Below, piece by piece: positions 27,315-35,989 of a stretch of DNA of 64,000 nt. Position numbers and translations under genes: made by a program. Each line of letters begins with the position of its first letter. Positions within the stretch are counted from its first letter, which is position 1. The DNA comes from Verrucomicrobiaceae bacterium. Lineage in GTDB: Bacteria > Verrucomicrobiota > Verrucomicrobiia > Verrucomicrobiales > Akkermansiaceae. The stretch lies in NCBI GenBank assembly GCA_027487435.1, contig JAIYDP010000246.1, positions 1 to 64,000 of the forward strand, read 5' to 3'. The notes under the pieces were generated by a model that was not told where the DNA came from, searched no databases, and worked only from the letters and a program-made list of their open reading frames with translations.

Positions 27315-28061
27315 ATGTCATCACTTTCAGGAAAAGTAGCCGTCGTAACAGGAGCAGGAAGAGGCATTGGCCAAGCCATTGCCCACGCCCTAGCAGCACA
27401 GGGAGCAAAGGTCGCCGTGGTAAGCCGTAGCCTAAATAGCTGCGGAGCTGTAGCCGATGAACTCAATGCTCTGAACGAAGGATCTGCCAAAGCTTACGCT
27501 GTCGATGTCGCCGATCACATGGCCGTGCAAGAATTGGGCAAAGAGGTTATGACAGATTTCGGCCAAGTTGATATTGTGATCAACAATGCCGGTGTTACCC
27601 GCGATGGCTTGCTCATGCGAATGAAAGAAGAAGATTGGGATACGGTTCTCGATACCAACCTCAAGGGCGCTTTCAATACGGTAAAAGCATTCATGCGTCC
27701 CATCATGAAGTCGGATCAACCTCGCATCATCAATATCGCTTCTGTCATCGGATTGATCGGCAATGCTGGTCAAGCGAACTATTCTGCGAGCAAAGCCGGT
27801 CTGATCGGATTTACCAAAGCGGTGGCTCGTGAGCTTTCAGGACGCAAGGTGACCTGCAATGCCGTAGCTCCTGGCTTCATCACCACGGACATGACCGATG
27901 AGCTGCCCGAGAAAGTTCGTGAAGAAGTTTTAGCAAAAATCCCGCTCGGCAGTTTTGGCGAAACTTCAGATATCGCCGCCTGCGTTTTGTATCTTGCAAG
28001 CTCCTCCGCCCGATACATCACCGGACAAGTCATCGCAGTAGATGGTGGCATGACCATGTAA
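27315..28061 (+). CDS. fabG: 3-oxoacyl-ACP reductase FabG
   Basis: 248-aa short-chain dehydrogenase/reductase; reduces 3-oxoacyl-ACP with NADPH in fatty acid elongation. Start at 27315 (MSSLSGKVAVVTGAGRGIG). Seen: the TGAGRGIG cofactor loop, NNAGVTRD, catalytic Ser in NIASVIG, YSASK, and the C-terminal VDGGMTM of FabG proper. The longer frame from 27180 only adds a stretch overlapping the divergent TPM gene. SixA follows 25 bp later on the same strand. Confidence 0.95.
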   Translation: MSSLSGKVAVVTGAGRGIGQAIAHALAAQGAKVAVVSRSLNSCGAVADELNALNEGSAKAYAVDVADHMAVQELGKEVMTDFGQVDIVINNAGVTRDGLLMRMKEEDWDTVLDTNLKGAFNTVKAFMRPIMKSDQPRIINIASVIGLIGNAGQANYSASKAGLIGFTKAVARELSGRKVTCNAVAPGFITTDMTDELPEKVREEVLAKIPLGSFGETSDIAACVLYLASSSARYITGQVIAVDGGMTM

Positions 28062-28086
28062 GACTCATACGATCATTTGAAGCTCG

Positions 28087-28572
28087 ATGGAATTACTTCT
28101 CTTACGTCACGGAAAAGCAGCACCGCATGGTGAAGCTCGTGCCGATGCCGGACGTGAACTCGTCGCTAAAGGTATCCAACAATCACAAGCCTGCGGCAAA
28201 TACCTTCTCGCCACAGACCTGTTGCCAGAAATCGTATTAACTAGCCCATTACTACGTGCCCGCCAAACGGCTGACCATTTCTGCCAAAGCGCAAAACTTC
28301 CCGGCCCCGTGATTCAATCGTGGCTAGCGGCAGGCATGCATCCAGACCTAGCTTTGCGTGAATTGGCGAGTTTTTCCGATTTCAAGCGCATTTGTATCGT
28401 CGGCCATGAACCTGACTTTTCATCGCTGATTGCATGGGTCACTAGCAGTGAAGGTGGCGCGATAGAAATGAGAAAAGGAGCCATCGCACTTCTCGAACTG
28501 CGTCCGCCTTCGCGGCGTGGCACGCTCCGGTTTTTGATCCCACCACAAATGATGGGGCTTTCGCAGGAATAA
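28087..28572 (+). CDS. sixA: Phosphohistidine phosphatase SixA-like
   Basis: 161 aa of the histidine phosphatase superfamily: LLRHGKAAP (catalytic RHG), TSPLLRARQTA, and the second His in VGHEPDFSSLI. The length and the SixA-type VGHEPD motif suit removal of phosphate from phosphohistidine (for example on phosphotransfer proteins). It is 25 bp downstream of fabG, so it is probably cotranscribed. Substrate is inferred from family only. Confidence 0.88.
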   Translation: MELLLLRHGKAAPHGEARADAGRELVAKGIQQSQACGKYLLATDLLPEIVLTSPLLRARQTADHFCQSAKLPGPVIQSWLAAGMHPDLALRELASFSDFKRICIVGHEPDFSSLIAWVTSSEGGAIEMRKGAIALLELRPPSRRGTLRFLIPPQMMGLSQE

Positions 28573-28791
28573 TCTCGCAGCAGAGTTCGGCACCAGCTAC
28601 GATTACCTACGCCTTGCTTTCGCTGTGTCGCTTAACGCAGGACCACAGAGAATCGAGTGAGAAAAATGTCCCGTAAAACAAAAATTCGTAACATTTTGCT
28701 CCAGGGATCAGTATCGTGTCAGAGTCATTAACTCAAGCGAAGCCCTCAGCGGTTCAAGCGGGGTTGTGTTTCAAAAAAATAGTCCTCACGC

Positions 28792-30156
28792 ATGATCCGA
28801 TTTACCCTATCGCTGTATTTAAGTATCTTTTGCATTCTCGCAGCAGCCGAATCTCGACCCAACTTTATTTTTCTCATCGCCGATGATCACCGTTGGGACG
28901 CCATGGGCGCGGTACAAAAAGAACACGGTGAAAAAGGTCGTTACCCATGGTTCGAGACTCCTCAGCTCGACCGACTTGCCGCGGACGGTGTTCGGTTTCG
29001 CAACGCGTTCATCACCCACTCCATCTGCTCGCCAGGCCGCGCCGGATTTCTCACCGGTCAATACACCCATATCAATGGTGTGATGGATAATAACACCCCA
29101 TTCCCTAAAAACGCCATCACTCATGCTACTTTGCTGCGCGATGCTGGCTACGATACGAGCTATTTTGGCAAATGGCACATGGGAAATCAAAGAGAACGCC
29201 CTGGCTTCGCCTTCGCCGCAAGCTTTCTCGACCAAGGCATCTACCAAGATTGCCCTTTCTTGGTAAACGGAAGTATAACGCCTACGATCGGCTGGGTCGA
29301 TGATGTCAGCACCACCTACGCTATCGATTGGATCAAAGGGCACCACACCAAGCCATTTTCCCTCGTTCTCGGCTTCAAAAGCCCGCACAATCGTCGTGGC
29401 GGCGAAAACCTTCCTGAGCGGCTGCGAAGCCTTTACGAAGGAAAAACGACAAAACGCACCCCCAACTGCGACCTCGCTGCGGTCTATCACAAGCCCATCA
29501 CCGAGGCCGACAAGGGGAAAGAACGCGGTCTCTCTGCTAACTCTGTTCACCTCGACTACCTTCGACACATCAAAGGCATCGATGACAACGTCGGACGCAT
29601 TCTCGATACCCTTGATGAACTCAAACTCGCAGAAAACACTGTGGTGATTTATTCAAGTGATAACGGCTACTTTCTCGGCGAGCGAGGCCTTGGTGACAAA
29701 CGAGCTCTCTACGAAGAAGGCCTGCGCATACCATTCATCGTTCGCTATCCCCGTCTCTTCCCCAAGGGCAAAGTCATTGATGAACTCGTCATCAATCAAG
29801 ACCTCGCTCCGACATACCTCGACCTAGCCGGCTTACCTAAGCAATCCGGCATGCATGGAGCAAGCATCAAGGATCTTGCCTCTGGCAAAAAACCCAACAA
29901 CTGGCGCACCTCTTTTCTAGCCATTTATCGAAAAGAACTCGGAGACACTCCTACCTGTCACGGCATACGAACACAAAATGCTAAGCTGATCGTGTTTCCC
30001 AACCGGCCCGAATGGACAGAAGTCTTCGACCTCAAAAATGATCCTTACGAACTTAACAATCTTCCTGCCGACGGTCCCCTTGCGAAAGCTCTCCAAGCGG
30101 AACTTGACACCCAAATGAAAGCAGTGCAATTCACTCCTGCATCCAAACGCAAATAA
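28792..30156 (+). CDS. Secreted sulfatase 2
   Basis: 454 aa, signal peptide (MIRFTLSLYLSIFCILAAA). The metal-binding DD is in FLIADDHRWDAMG (31-32); the formylglycine motif is CSPGR (Cys79), within the canonical CXPXR pattern; GKWHMGNQ, FKSPHNRRG and SSDNGYFLGERG follow, the last carrying the second metal site. First gene of a likely operon with the next three genes (gaps 16, 28 and 135 bp). The 219-bp upstream region carries TCCCGTAAAA (28669-28678) and CTCAAGCGA (28732-28740), both also found upstream of sulfatase 3. Confidence 0.93.
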   Translation: MIRFTLSLYLSIFCILAAAESRPNFIFLIADDHRWDAMGAVQKEHGEKGRYPWFETPQLDRLAADGVRFRNAFITHSICSPGRAGFLTGQYTHINGVMDNNTPFPKNAITHATLLRDAGYDTSYFGKWHMGNQRERPGFAFAASFLDQGIYQDCPFLVNGSITPTIGWVDDVSTTYAIDWIKGHHTKPFSLVLGFKSPHNRRGGENLPERLRSLYEGKTTKRTPNCDLAAVYHKPITEADKGKERGLSANSVHLDYLRHIKGIDDNVGRILDTLDELKLAENTVVIYSSDNGYFLGERGLGDKRALYEEGLRIPFIVRYPRLFPKGKVIDELVINQDLAPTYLDLAGLPKQSGMHGASIKDLASGKKPNNWRTSFLAIYRKELGDTPTCHGIRTQNAKLIVFPNRPEWTEVFDLKNDPYELNNLPADGPLAKALQAELDTQMKAVQFTPASKRK

Positions 30157-30172
30157 CCCAAGCATTCTCGAA

Positions 30173-31558
30173 ATGAAATCGCTGCTACTACTTTTTCTTG
30201 CTTTGCCTGCCTTTTCACAGAGTGCAGTAACTCCCGCTGCGAAAAACCTACCCAAGGTGCTCGTCATTGGCGATTCCATCAGCATGAATTATCACGAGGC
30301 AGCCAAATCAGCTTTAGCAGGCGTCGTCGATTACAAACGCATTCCAACCAATGGCTCCTCGACTGTGTATGGGCTCCAGAACATCGATAAATGGCTCGGA
30401 CCGAAACCGACTTGGGATGTCATTCAGTTCAATCATGGCCTCCATGATCTGAAAACCCCTTACCTCCCCGAAAGTAAATCCTGGGGACCTCCTATGGTTT
30501 CTTTGGAGGACTACAAAACCAACCTCGAAAAGGAAATCTCCATCCTTAAAAAAACCGGCGCTCGCTTGATTTGGTGCACGACTACTCCCGTACCAAACGA
30601 CAATCAATCGGCAGCGAGTCGAAAAAAGGGCGCATGCCTCGACTACAACGCCGCAGCTCGCGAAGTCCTCCAACGCCACCCGCAAATCCTCATCACCGAT
30701 CTCCACGCCACCGTCACCCAATCGCCCGTTTTTGACAAATGGCGCACCGGAAATGACGTTCATTTCTACACCAAAGAAGAACAAGCCCTGCTGGGAGATG
30801 CCGTAGCCACAACCATTCGTAGAGCTCTCGCCAAACCTACAAAAAACCTTCCGCTTCCCGGTGAAGCATTCGACGTCGGAGGCCACACCGCGTTCGTCAT
30901 CATGCCTACCAAGCGCGATACCAGCAAGCCCACCCCTTGGATCTGGTATGCTCCCACTTTGACTGGGCTACCCGGAAGAGAGGAAACTTGGATGATTCAA
31001 AAATTTCTCGACGCAGGTATCGCCGTTGGTGGCATCGACGTTGGCGAGTCCATGGGCAATCCTGAAGGCCGCGCCGCTTTCACTGCATTCCATCAAGTCA
31101 TGAGCAAAACGCGAGGCATGTCCGCCAAACCATGCCTACTTTGCCGCAGTCGCGGCGGTCTGATGCATTACAACTGGGCCGCCGAACACACCGAATCTGT
31201 CGCCGCCATCGGGGGCATTTACCCCGTCGGAAATCTCGCCAGTTGGCCTAGCCTGGCTAACGCCCATCAAGCCTACGGCATCTCCGCTAAAGAACTCGAA
31301 AAGATCCTCCCACAACACAATCCCATCGACCGACTCGCCCCACTCGCCAAAGCAGGAATCCCTCTCATGCATCTCCACGGCGACAAAGACCGCCTCGTGC
31401 CACTCGAAAAAAACTCTGGCGTCATCAACGAACGCTACCGCGAACTCGGCGGCACCATGACTCTCAAAATCATCAAAAATGGCGGCCACGATATGGCAAA
31501 AGACTGGTTTCAAAGCCAAGATCTCACCGATTTCCTCATCAAACACGCAGCACCATAA
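30173..31558 (+). CDS. Secreted SGNH esterase fused to an alpha/beta hydrolase
   Basis: 461 aa with a signal peptide (MKSLLLLFLALPAFSQ). N-terminal half: SGNH/GDSL domain with GDSIS (Ser35), NHGLHD as the third block, and the C-terminal NDVHF (Asp195-x-His197). C-terminal half (about 235-461): a second, alpha/beta hydrolase domain with the nucleophile in CRSRGG (Ser326), an acid in HGDKDRLVP and a His in NGGHDM (His439). Both catalytic sets look complete, so it is a bifunctional esterase. De-acylation of glycans together with the adjacent sulfatase is a reasonable inference. 16 bp from the sulfatase. Confidence 0.85.
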   Translation: MKSLLLLFLALPAFSQSAVTPAAKNLPKVLVIGDSISMNYHEAAKSALAGVVDYKRIPTNGSSTVYGLQNIDKWLGPKPTWDVIQFNHGLHDLKTPYLPESKSWGPPMVSLEDYKTNLEKEISILKKTGARLIWCTTTPVPNDNQSAASRKKGACLDYNAAAREVLQRHPQILITDLHATVTQSPVFDKWRTGNDVHFYTKEEQALLGDAVATTIRRALAKPTKNLPLPGEAFDVGGHTAFVIMPTKRDTSKPTPWIWYAPTLTGLPGREETWMIQKFLDAGIAVGGIDVGESMGNPEGRAAFTAFHQVMSKTRGMSAKPCLLCRSRGGLMHYNWAAEHTESVAAIGGIYPVGNLASWPSLANAHQAYGISAKELEKILPQHNPIDRLAPLAKAGIPLMHLHGDKDRLVPLEKNSGVINERYRELGGTMTLKIIKNGGHDMAKDWFQSQDLTDFLIKHAAP

Positions 31559-31586
31559 TCACCAATAACCTCACCATCATCACCTC

Positions 31587-32447
31587 ATGAAATATAACTA
31601 CATCAGCCTCATCGCCGTCATCTCCGCCGTTCATATTCACGCGGCAGAAGACATGAGTCAACCTGTCATCACCAAAGAAATTCGTAAGGAAAACGGCAAA
31701 GACGTCCCTTACATGTTCATCGATGGCATCAAAGTCCACGAGACCGACACCAGCAAGCAGCCATTACCTCCGGTGGTCACCCCGGGAGAAGGAGCTGCCA
31801 TGACCGCCGCGCCGTCCGATGCAACCGTCCTCTTCGATGGCACGGAAGCTTCTTTGAATCGCAACTGGAGCGACCGCGCTGGTAATCCTACAAAATGGAA
31901 AATCGTTGACGGCGTGCTCGAATCTGTACGTGGGGCAGGCTACATCCACAGCAAACAAACTTTCGGCTCCTGCCAACTCCACGTCGAGTGGACATCCCCT
32001 ACCAAGGTCGAGGGTAAAGGGCAAGGAAGCGGCAACAGCGGAGTCTTTCTGATGAACAACTATGAAGTGCAAGTGCTCGATAGCTATGAAAATGTCACAT
32101 ACGCCGACGGCCAAGCTGGAGCGCTTTACGGACGTAGCAAACCACTCGTCAATGCCTGCCGCAAACCTGGCGAATGGCAAAGCTACGACATCATTTTCCA
32201 TCGCCCGCTCTTTGATGAGTCCGGAAAAGTGACCCGTCGCGCCACCATGACTGTGATTCACAACGGAGTTCTCATCCAAGACCATGTCGTCCTCAGCGGC
32301 GGCACCGGATGGGACGGTCCACACTCCGCAAGCGAATACGTGGCTCATGCCGATAAACTACCCTTCGCTCTGCAAGACCACGGTAACCCCGTGCGCTTCC
32401 GCAACATCTGGATCCGCGAGCTAAAAGACAAACCTGTCACCAAGTAG
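31587..32447 (+). CDS. Secreted DUF1080 (3-keto-disaccharide hydrolase-type) protein
   Basis: 286 aa. Signal peptide MKYNYISLIAVISAVHIHAA. The DUF1080 beta-sandwich begins at TVLFDGTEASLNRNW and shows WKIVDGVLESV, GSCQLHVEWTSP, GSGNSGVFL, YEVQVLDSYEN, KPGEWQSYDIIFH, and VRFRNIWIRELK. Members act on glycosides (3-keto-disaccharide hydrolases) or bind sugars. It is 28 bp after the fused esterase on the same strand. Confidence 0.9.
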   Translation: MKYNYISLIAVISAVHIHAAEDMSQPVITKEIRKENGKDVPYMFIDGIKVHETDTSKQPLPPVVTPGEGAAMTAAPSDATVLFDGTEASLNRNWSDRAGNPTKWKIVDGVLESVRGAGYIHSKQTFGSCQLHVEWTSPTKVEGKGQGSGNSGVFLMNNYEVQVLDSYENVTYADGQAGALYGRSKPLVNACRKPGEWQSYDIIFHRPLFDESGKVTRRATMTVIHNGVLIQDHVVLSGGTGWDGPHSASEYVAHADKLPFALQDHGNPVRFRNIWIRELKDKPVTK

Positions 32448-32461
32448 TCATCGGATGGCTT

Positions 32462-32504
32462 CTCGATGCGCCCCTATTTCGCCGATAGGGCTAAGCCCTT
32501 CGAG
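32462..32504 (+). other. Structured intergenic element between DUF1080 and ThuA genes
   Basis: CTCGA (32462-32466) can pair with TCGAG (32500-32504), and CCCTAT (32472-32477) with ATAGGG (32485-32490) inside it. No poly-T follows. It may be an attenuator or an mRNA-stability hairpin in the 135-bp gap. Low certainty. Confidence 0.3.
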
Positions 32505-32582
32505 GTTTCCGTGATTTATGAGAAAAGAAAACGACAAAATTGCATTGCAGGTTGGCTTACAAAGGTGAATCGTAACTACGTC

Positions 32583-33614
32583 ATGTATCGCAAACTCTTT
32601 GCCTTTGCTTGTGTTCTCTGTAGCAATCTTTCTATGGCAGCTCATCCCGTGCCAGATAGCCCCTTGTGGCTGAACTATCCCGCCGCAGAAGGCCCTGGCA
32701 AGGGCAAGCTCATCGTGCTCATTTCAGCCGACCAAGAATATCGTAGTGAGCAATCCCTCCCCATGCTCGCAGGAATTCTATCCAAGCGCTATGGCTTCGA
32801 TTGCACCGTCTTATTCGGCGTGAACGAAGAAGGATTGGTCGATCCCACTGCCCCCGTCTATCCCGAAAAAGGCAAAGAAAGCGAGTTCAAACCACATAAC
32901 ATCCCCGGCTTAGAACATTTGGCGAAGGCCGATCTGATGATTTTTGCGACTCGCCTCCAAACGTTGCCGGATGAACAAATGAAAGCGTTTGTCGCATATT
33001 TTGATTCGGGCAAGCCATTCATCTCGCTACGCACTGGCAACCATGGCTTTCGTAGCCCCTTGCCTTACATGATCGATGGCAAAAAAGTCACGCTAACGGA
33101 AATCCTCGGCGGCACTTTCCTCAGTCATCACGGCAATTGGTCTCAAGACTCCACGCGTGGCGACATCATACCCGAACAAAAAGATCACCCTATTCTCAAA
33201 GGCGTCAAAGACATCTGGGGCCTCACCGATGTTTATCGCACGTATCGCGAAGGGGAATCACTGCCCGCCGACTGCACGGCATTGGTCATGGGGCAACCAC
33301 TGATTGGTCGCGTGCAAGGCGGTGAGTCGAACCCCAAAAAAGAGCCTCTCCCTGTCGTATGGGTCAAGAATTGGAAAACTAGCCAAGGCAAATCTGCTCG
33401 GGTCATCCACTGCACGATGGGCAGTGCCAAAGATTTTGAAAATCCTGGACTGCGACGACTCGCGGTCAATGGTGCCTTTTGGAGCCTCTCCATGGAACAT
33501 CACATTTCCATCGATAGTTCCGTAGAACCAATCAGCGAATTCAAACCACTTTCTAGCGGTTTCAACTACGAAAAAATTGGAGTCCGCCCGCAGCCGCCAT
33601 CAGCCTACCGCTAA
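32583..33614 (+). CDS. Secreted ThuA-like protein
   Basis: 343 aa from the ATG at 32583 (MYRKLFAFACVLCSNLSMAA, signal peptide). The ThuA/GATase-like fold is suggested by KLIVLISADQEYRSEQSLPML, LEHLAKADLMIFATR, QMKAFVAYFDSGKPFISLRTGNHGF, and LGGTFLSHHGNW. ThuA-like proteins act in sugar (trehalose) metabolism; this secreted type is common next to DUF1080 and sulfatases in Verrucomicrobiota. It closes the four-gene cluster and overlaps the convergent methyltransferase gene by 15 bp. Confidence 0.82.
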   Translation: MYRKLFAFACVLCSNLSMAAHPVPDSPLWLNYPAAEGPGKGKLIVLISADQEYRSEQSLPMLAGILSKRYGFDCTVLFGVNEEGLVDPTAPVYPEKGKESEFKPHNIPGLEHLAKADLMIFATRLQTLPDEQMKAFVAYFDSGKPFISLRTGNHGFRSPLPYMIDGKKVTLTEILGGTFLSHHGNWSQDSTRGDIIPEQKDHPILKGVKDIWGLTDVYRTYREGESLPADCTALVMGQPLIGRVQGGESNPKKEPLPVVWVKNWKTSQGKSARVIHCTMGSAKDFENPGLRRLAVNGAFWSLSMEHHISIDSSVEPISEFKPLSSGFNYEKIGVRPQPPSAYR

Positions 33615-34457
33615 CCCGGCCCGATTTGCTTCACAAAGCACCAGATTCTCTCCACATAACGTTCTTCCCTGCTCGGCGGGATCGATGGCTTGTCGCAAGC
33701 AGAAACCCCTTTGCTGGAGAAATCCCTCCATCTCATCAGGGAAAATGGACCAGAGAAATGGCTCTCCACTCCAGTATAACCATGCATCAATGAGTCGGCT
33801 GTGTGGACGAAATCCAGATGATGACGCAGACCAAGATCGCATGTAAGTGAATAGCAATTGCCGTTTCTCGGTGCCACGAGCCAGCTCGCCGAGCAATCGA
33901 TCCACAGCAGATGCTTCTAGATACATCAGCACACCTTCGATGATCCAAAATGAAAACCTTGCCTCACCGACCACATCAGGCCGTGGCTCGGTAGTGAGAT
34001 CGACGGCAAAAATGGTCAGATTTGCAGGCAACTCATGCTTACGCGATAGTACCGCGCTCCACTTCGACTGACTGGTGGCAGGATGATCTACTTCGATGAA
34101 TGTGACGTGCCCGAATTCTTTCGCCAAACGCAGTGCCAAGGTGTCGAATCCAGCACCGATCACCACAACCTGATCACAACCATCGGCGATCGCTTCACGG
34201 CATCGTTTTTCGATCCAATTTTTACGCCATGCATAATGCTCTATGATCCCGGGTAAAGTGTATTTCTCTAACAAACGCCAACATCTTCTGGTGATAGGAT
34301 GTTTGGCACTGCGCGCGAGCAAGCGATCGCGTCGAGTGCCTGATAAGAACTCCGTGCACCACCTTGCCGCATCGGGCGCTTGGCCGTTCTCGCTGTGAAG
34401 CAAAATGGTAGCTGCGGCGATTACCTTCGCTGTACTACTGGCCTTGGTGTTGTTCAT
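33600..34457 (-). CDS. Class I SAM methyltransferase, leucine carboxyl methyltransferase type
   Basis: 285 aa from Met 34457 (MNNTKASSTAKVI). The SAM-binding site VVVIGAGFDTLALRLA and the following FIEVDHPATSQSK match the LCMT/TIGR00027 branch; FWIIEGVLMYL is typical too. It starts inside the end of the FAD oxidase gene (23-bp overlap), so the two are probably translated together. The substrate is unknown. Confidence 0.8.
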   Translation of the reverse strand: MNNTKASSTAKVIAAATILLHSENGQAPDAARWCTEFLSGTRRDRLLARSAKHPITRRCWRLLEKYTLPGIIEHYAWRKNWIEKRCREAIADGCDQVVVIGAGFDTLALRLAKEFGHVTFIEVDHPATSQSKWSAVLSRKHELPANLTIFAVDLTTEPRPDVVGEARFSFWIIEGVLMYLEASAVDRLLGELARGTEKRQLLFTYMRSWSASSSGFRPHSRLIDAWLYWSGEPFLWSIFPDEMEGFLQQRGFCLRQAIDPAEQGRTLCGENLVLCEANRAGLAVG

Positions 34458-35874
34458 GTGACGATGCTTGTTGTTCAAAAGCGTCGCGGTAATACGCGTA
34501 CCATTCACTCATGAATAACTCCGAGGGATCGTAGTGCTTCTTGAGTTCCAGCCATTCTCGAAATTGCGGATAGACTGCTTCCACCTGAGCTACTGTAGCA
34601 AAGCGATGATAGGTCAGAAAAAAACTACCTTTGAGCGCAATGGTGGCATCAATCAAAGCTCGGAAGGTGTTAGCGGTTTTTTCTAGGCCAGCAGGATTGT
34701 GTGGCGTGCGTAAGTTGAAGATCACACAAACATAATCCGCTTTGGCCCATGGCAAAAAACTCTCGGTATCGCGCTGAATGGCACGAATCGTGCCGTAGAT
34801 GACTTCTGTCCCATACTGTTGCAAAATCGCTCGCGCCGCACTCATGAAACCTAACAAATTGTCTTCTGGCAGATAGTGTTCGCCTATGATCAATGATTCT
34901 TTTTCGGTTGATGCATTCGTTGTTGTGCGGTGATTTTCCAGATAATCGGCATACGAAGGCAAATATGTGCTGAGTTGCATCGCATCGGACCAATACCGAC
35001 TCCCATTCGTGCTGAGATAATGCTCGGAATACAATTGAAATGCGCGAGCTTTGTCTTCGTGTGCCAGTCGCAATAGCTCTAACCAATGCTGTGGCGAGAG
35101 GTCGGAATGCGTAGCGGGGAAGTCCCTTTCATCGAACAATGGTTTGTAGCAAGCGAATACACCCCGATGCAAAAAACCATGATCGTGCGGATCTATGACA
35201 AACTGAAAATCACCATAGGTACAACCTTCCGCTGTGCGACGATATACCGCACTCATCGCATCATCGAGATCGATAACCTCCACCACACGCACCATGCACT
35301 GGCGTGGTGTGAGGCGTAAAGTCGCCGCATAAATGATGCCAAACATCCCGTAACCACCGATGACTAAGGAAAATAATCGCACATTGGTTGTTCGATCGCA
35401 GAACAAAACCTCACCCTCCGCGTTTACCATCGTTAGGTTTTCAATGTCTGCCACCAGAGGTTGTTGGAGCATACCTCGCCCGTGAGCATTGGCAGAAATC
35501 GATCCACCGAGACACACTGCATCAACTCCCGTTTGCTTCTGACGAATGCTCCACACCGAACCGTTGGGGCATTTCATGGCATTGCTTGCGGCAATGATCT
35601 GAGGCCAATGGGCACCAGCCTCGATCTCTAACAATCCTGCCTCGGCATCGCTACGTAACACACGCTGCAATCCTGCTGTATCAATGTGCCAAGAGTCGCG
35701 AAAAAACGGCTGACCTCCCATCGAATGTTTGCCGCCAGATTGGGAGATTTTCACACCATGATTTTTCGCGCTCTTCACCAACGCGACAAGCTCTTCGAGC
35801 GATCGAGGTTGATGCACCTGAACGACACGAGTGGCATTCAGCCGCGAATGGACATCATTGAGAATAATACTCAT
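34435..35874 (-). CDS. FAD-linked oxidoreductase (PCMH/ALO-like)
   Basis: 479 aa. The FAD-binding PCMH domain occupies about 15-205: QPRSLEELVALVKSAK, SQSGGKHSMGGQ (Gly-rich, His-Ser), LLEIEAGAHWPQII, and VCLGGSISANAHGRG. The C-terminal half resembles sugar-lactone oxidases (D-arabinono/L-gulono lactone type), ending in WYAYYRDAF. The electron acceptor and substrate cannot be read from the sequence. It overlaps the methyltransferase start. Confidence 0.82.
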   Translation of the reverse strand: MSIILNDVHSRLNATRVVQVHQPRSLEELVALVKSAKNHGVKISQSGGKHSMGGQPFFRDSWHIDTAGLQRVLRSDAEAGLLEIEAGAHWPQIIAASNAMKCPNGSVWSIRQKQTGVDAVCLGGSISANAHGRGMLQQPLVADIENLTMVNAEGEVLFCDRTTNVRLFSLVIGGYGMFGIIYAATLRLTPRQCMVRVVEVIDLDDAMSAVYRRTAEGCTYGDFQFVIDPHDHGFLHRGVFACYKPLFDERDFPATHSDLSPQHWLELLRLAHEDKARAFQLYSEHYLSTNGSRYWSDAMQLSTYLPSYADYLENHRTTTNASTEKESLIIGEHYLPEDNLLGFMSAARAILQQYGTEVIYGTIRAIQRDTESFLPWAKADYVCVIFNLRTPHNPAGLEKTANTFRALIDATIALKGSFFLTYHRFATVAQVEAVYPQFREWLELKKHYDPSELFMSEWYAYYRDAFEQQASSHEQHQGQ

Positions 35875-35989
35875 GCTTGCAGAAACAACCTATCACAGAT
35901 CGAATCGGCACGATAGAAAATTTACGCGTATGGGATAAGAGGAATGCTTTTCGAATCGAAATCCGAAGGGGAAGACCAGCGAAGGAGAT

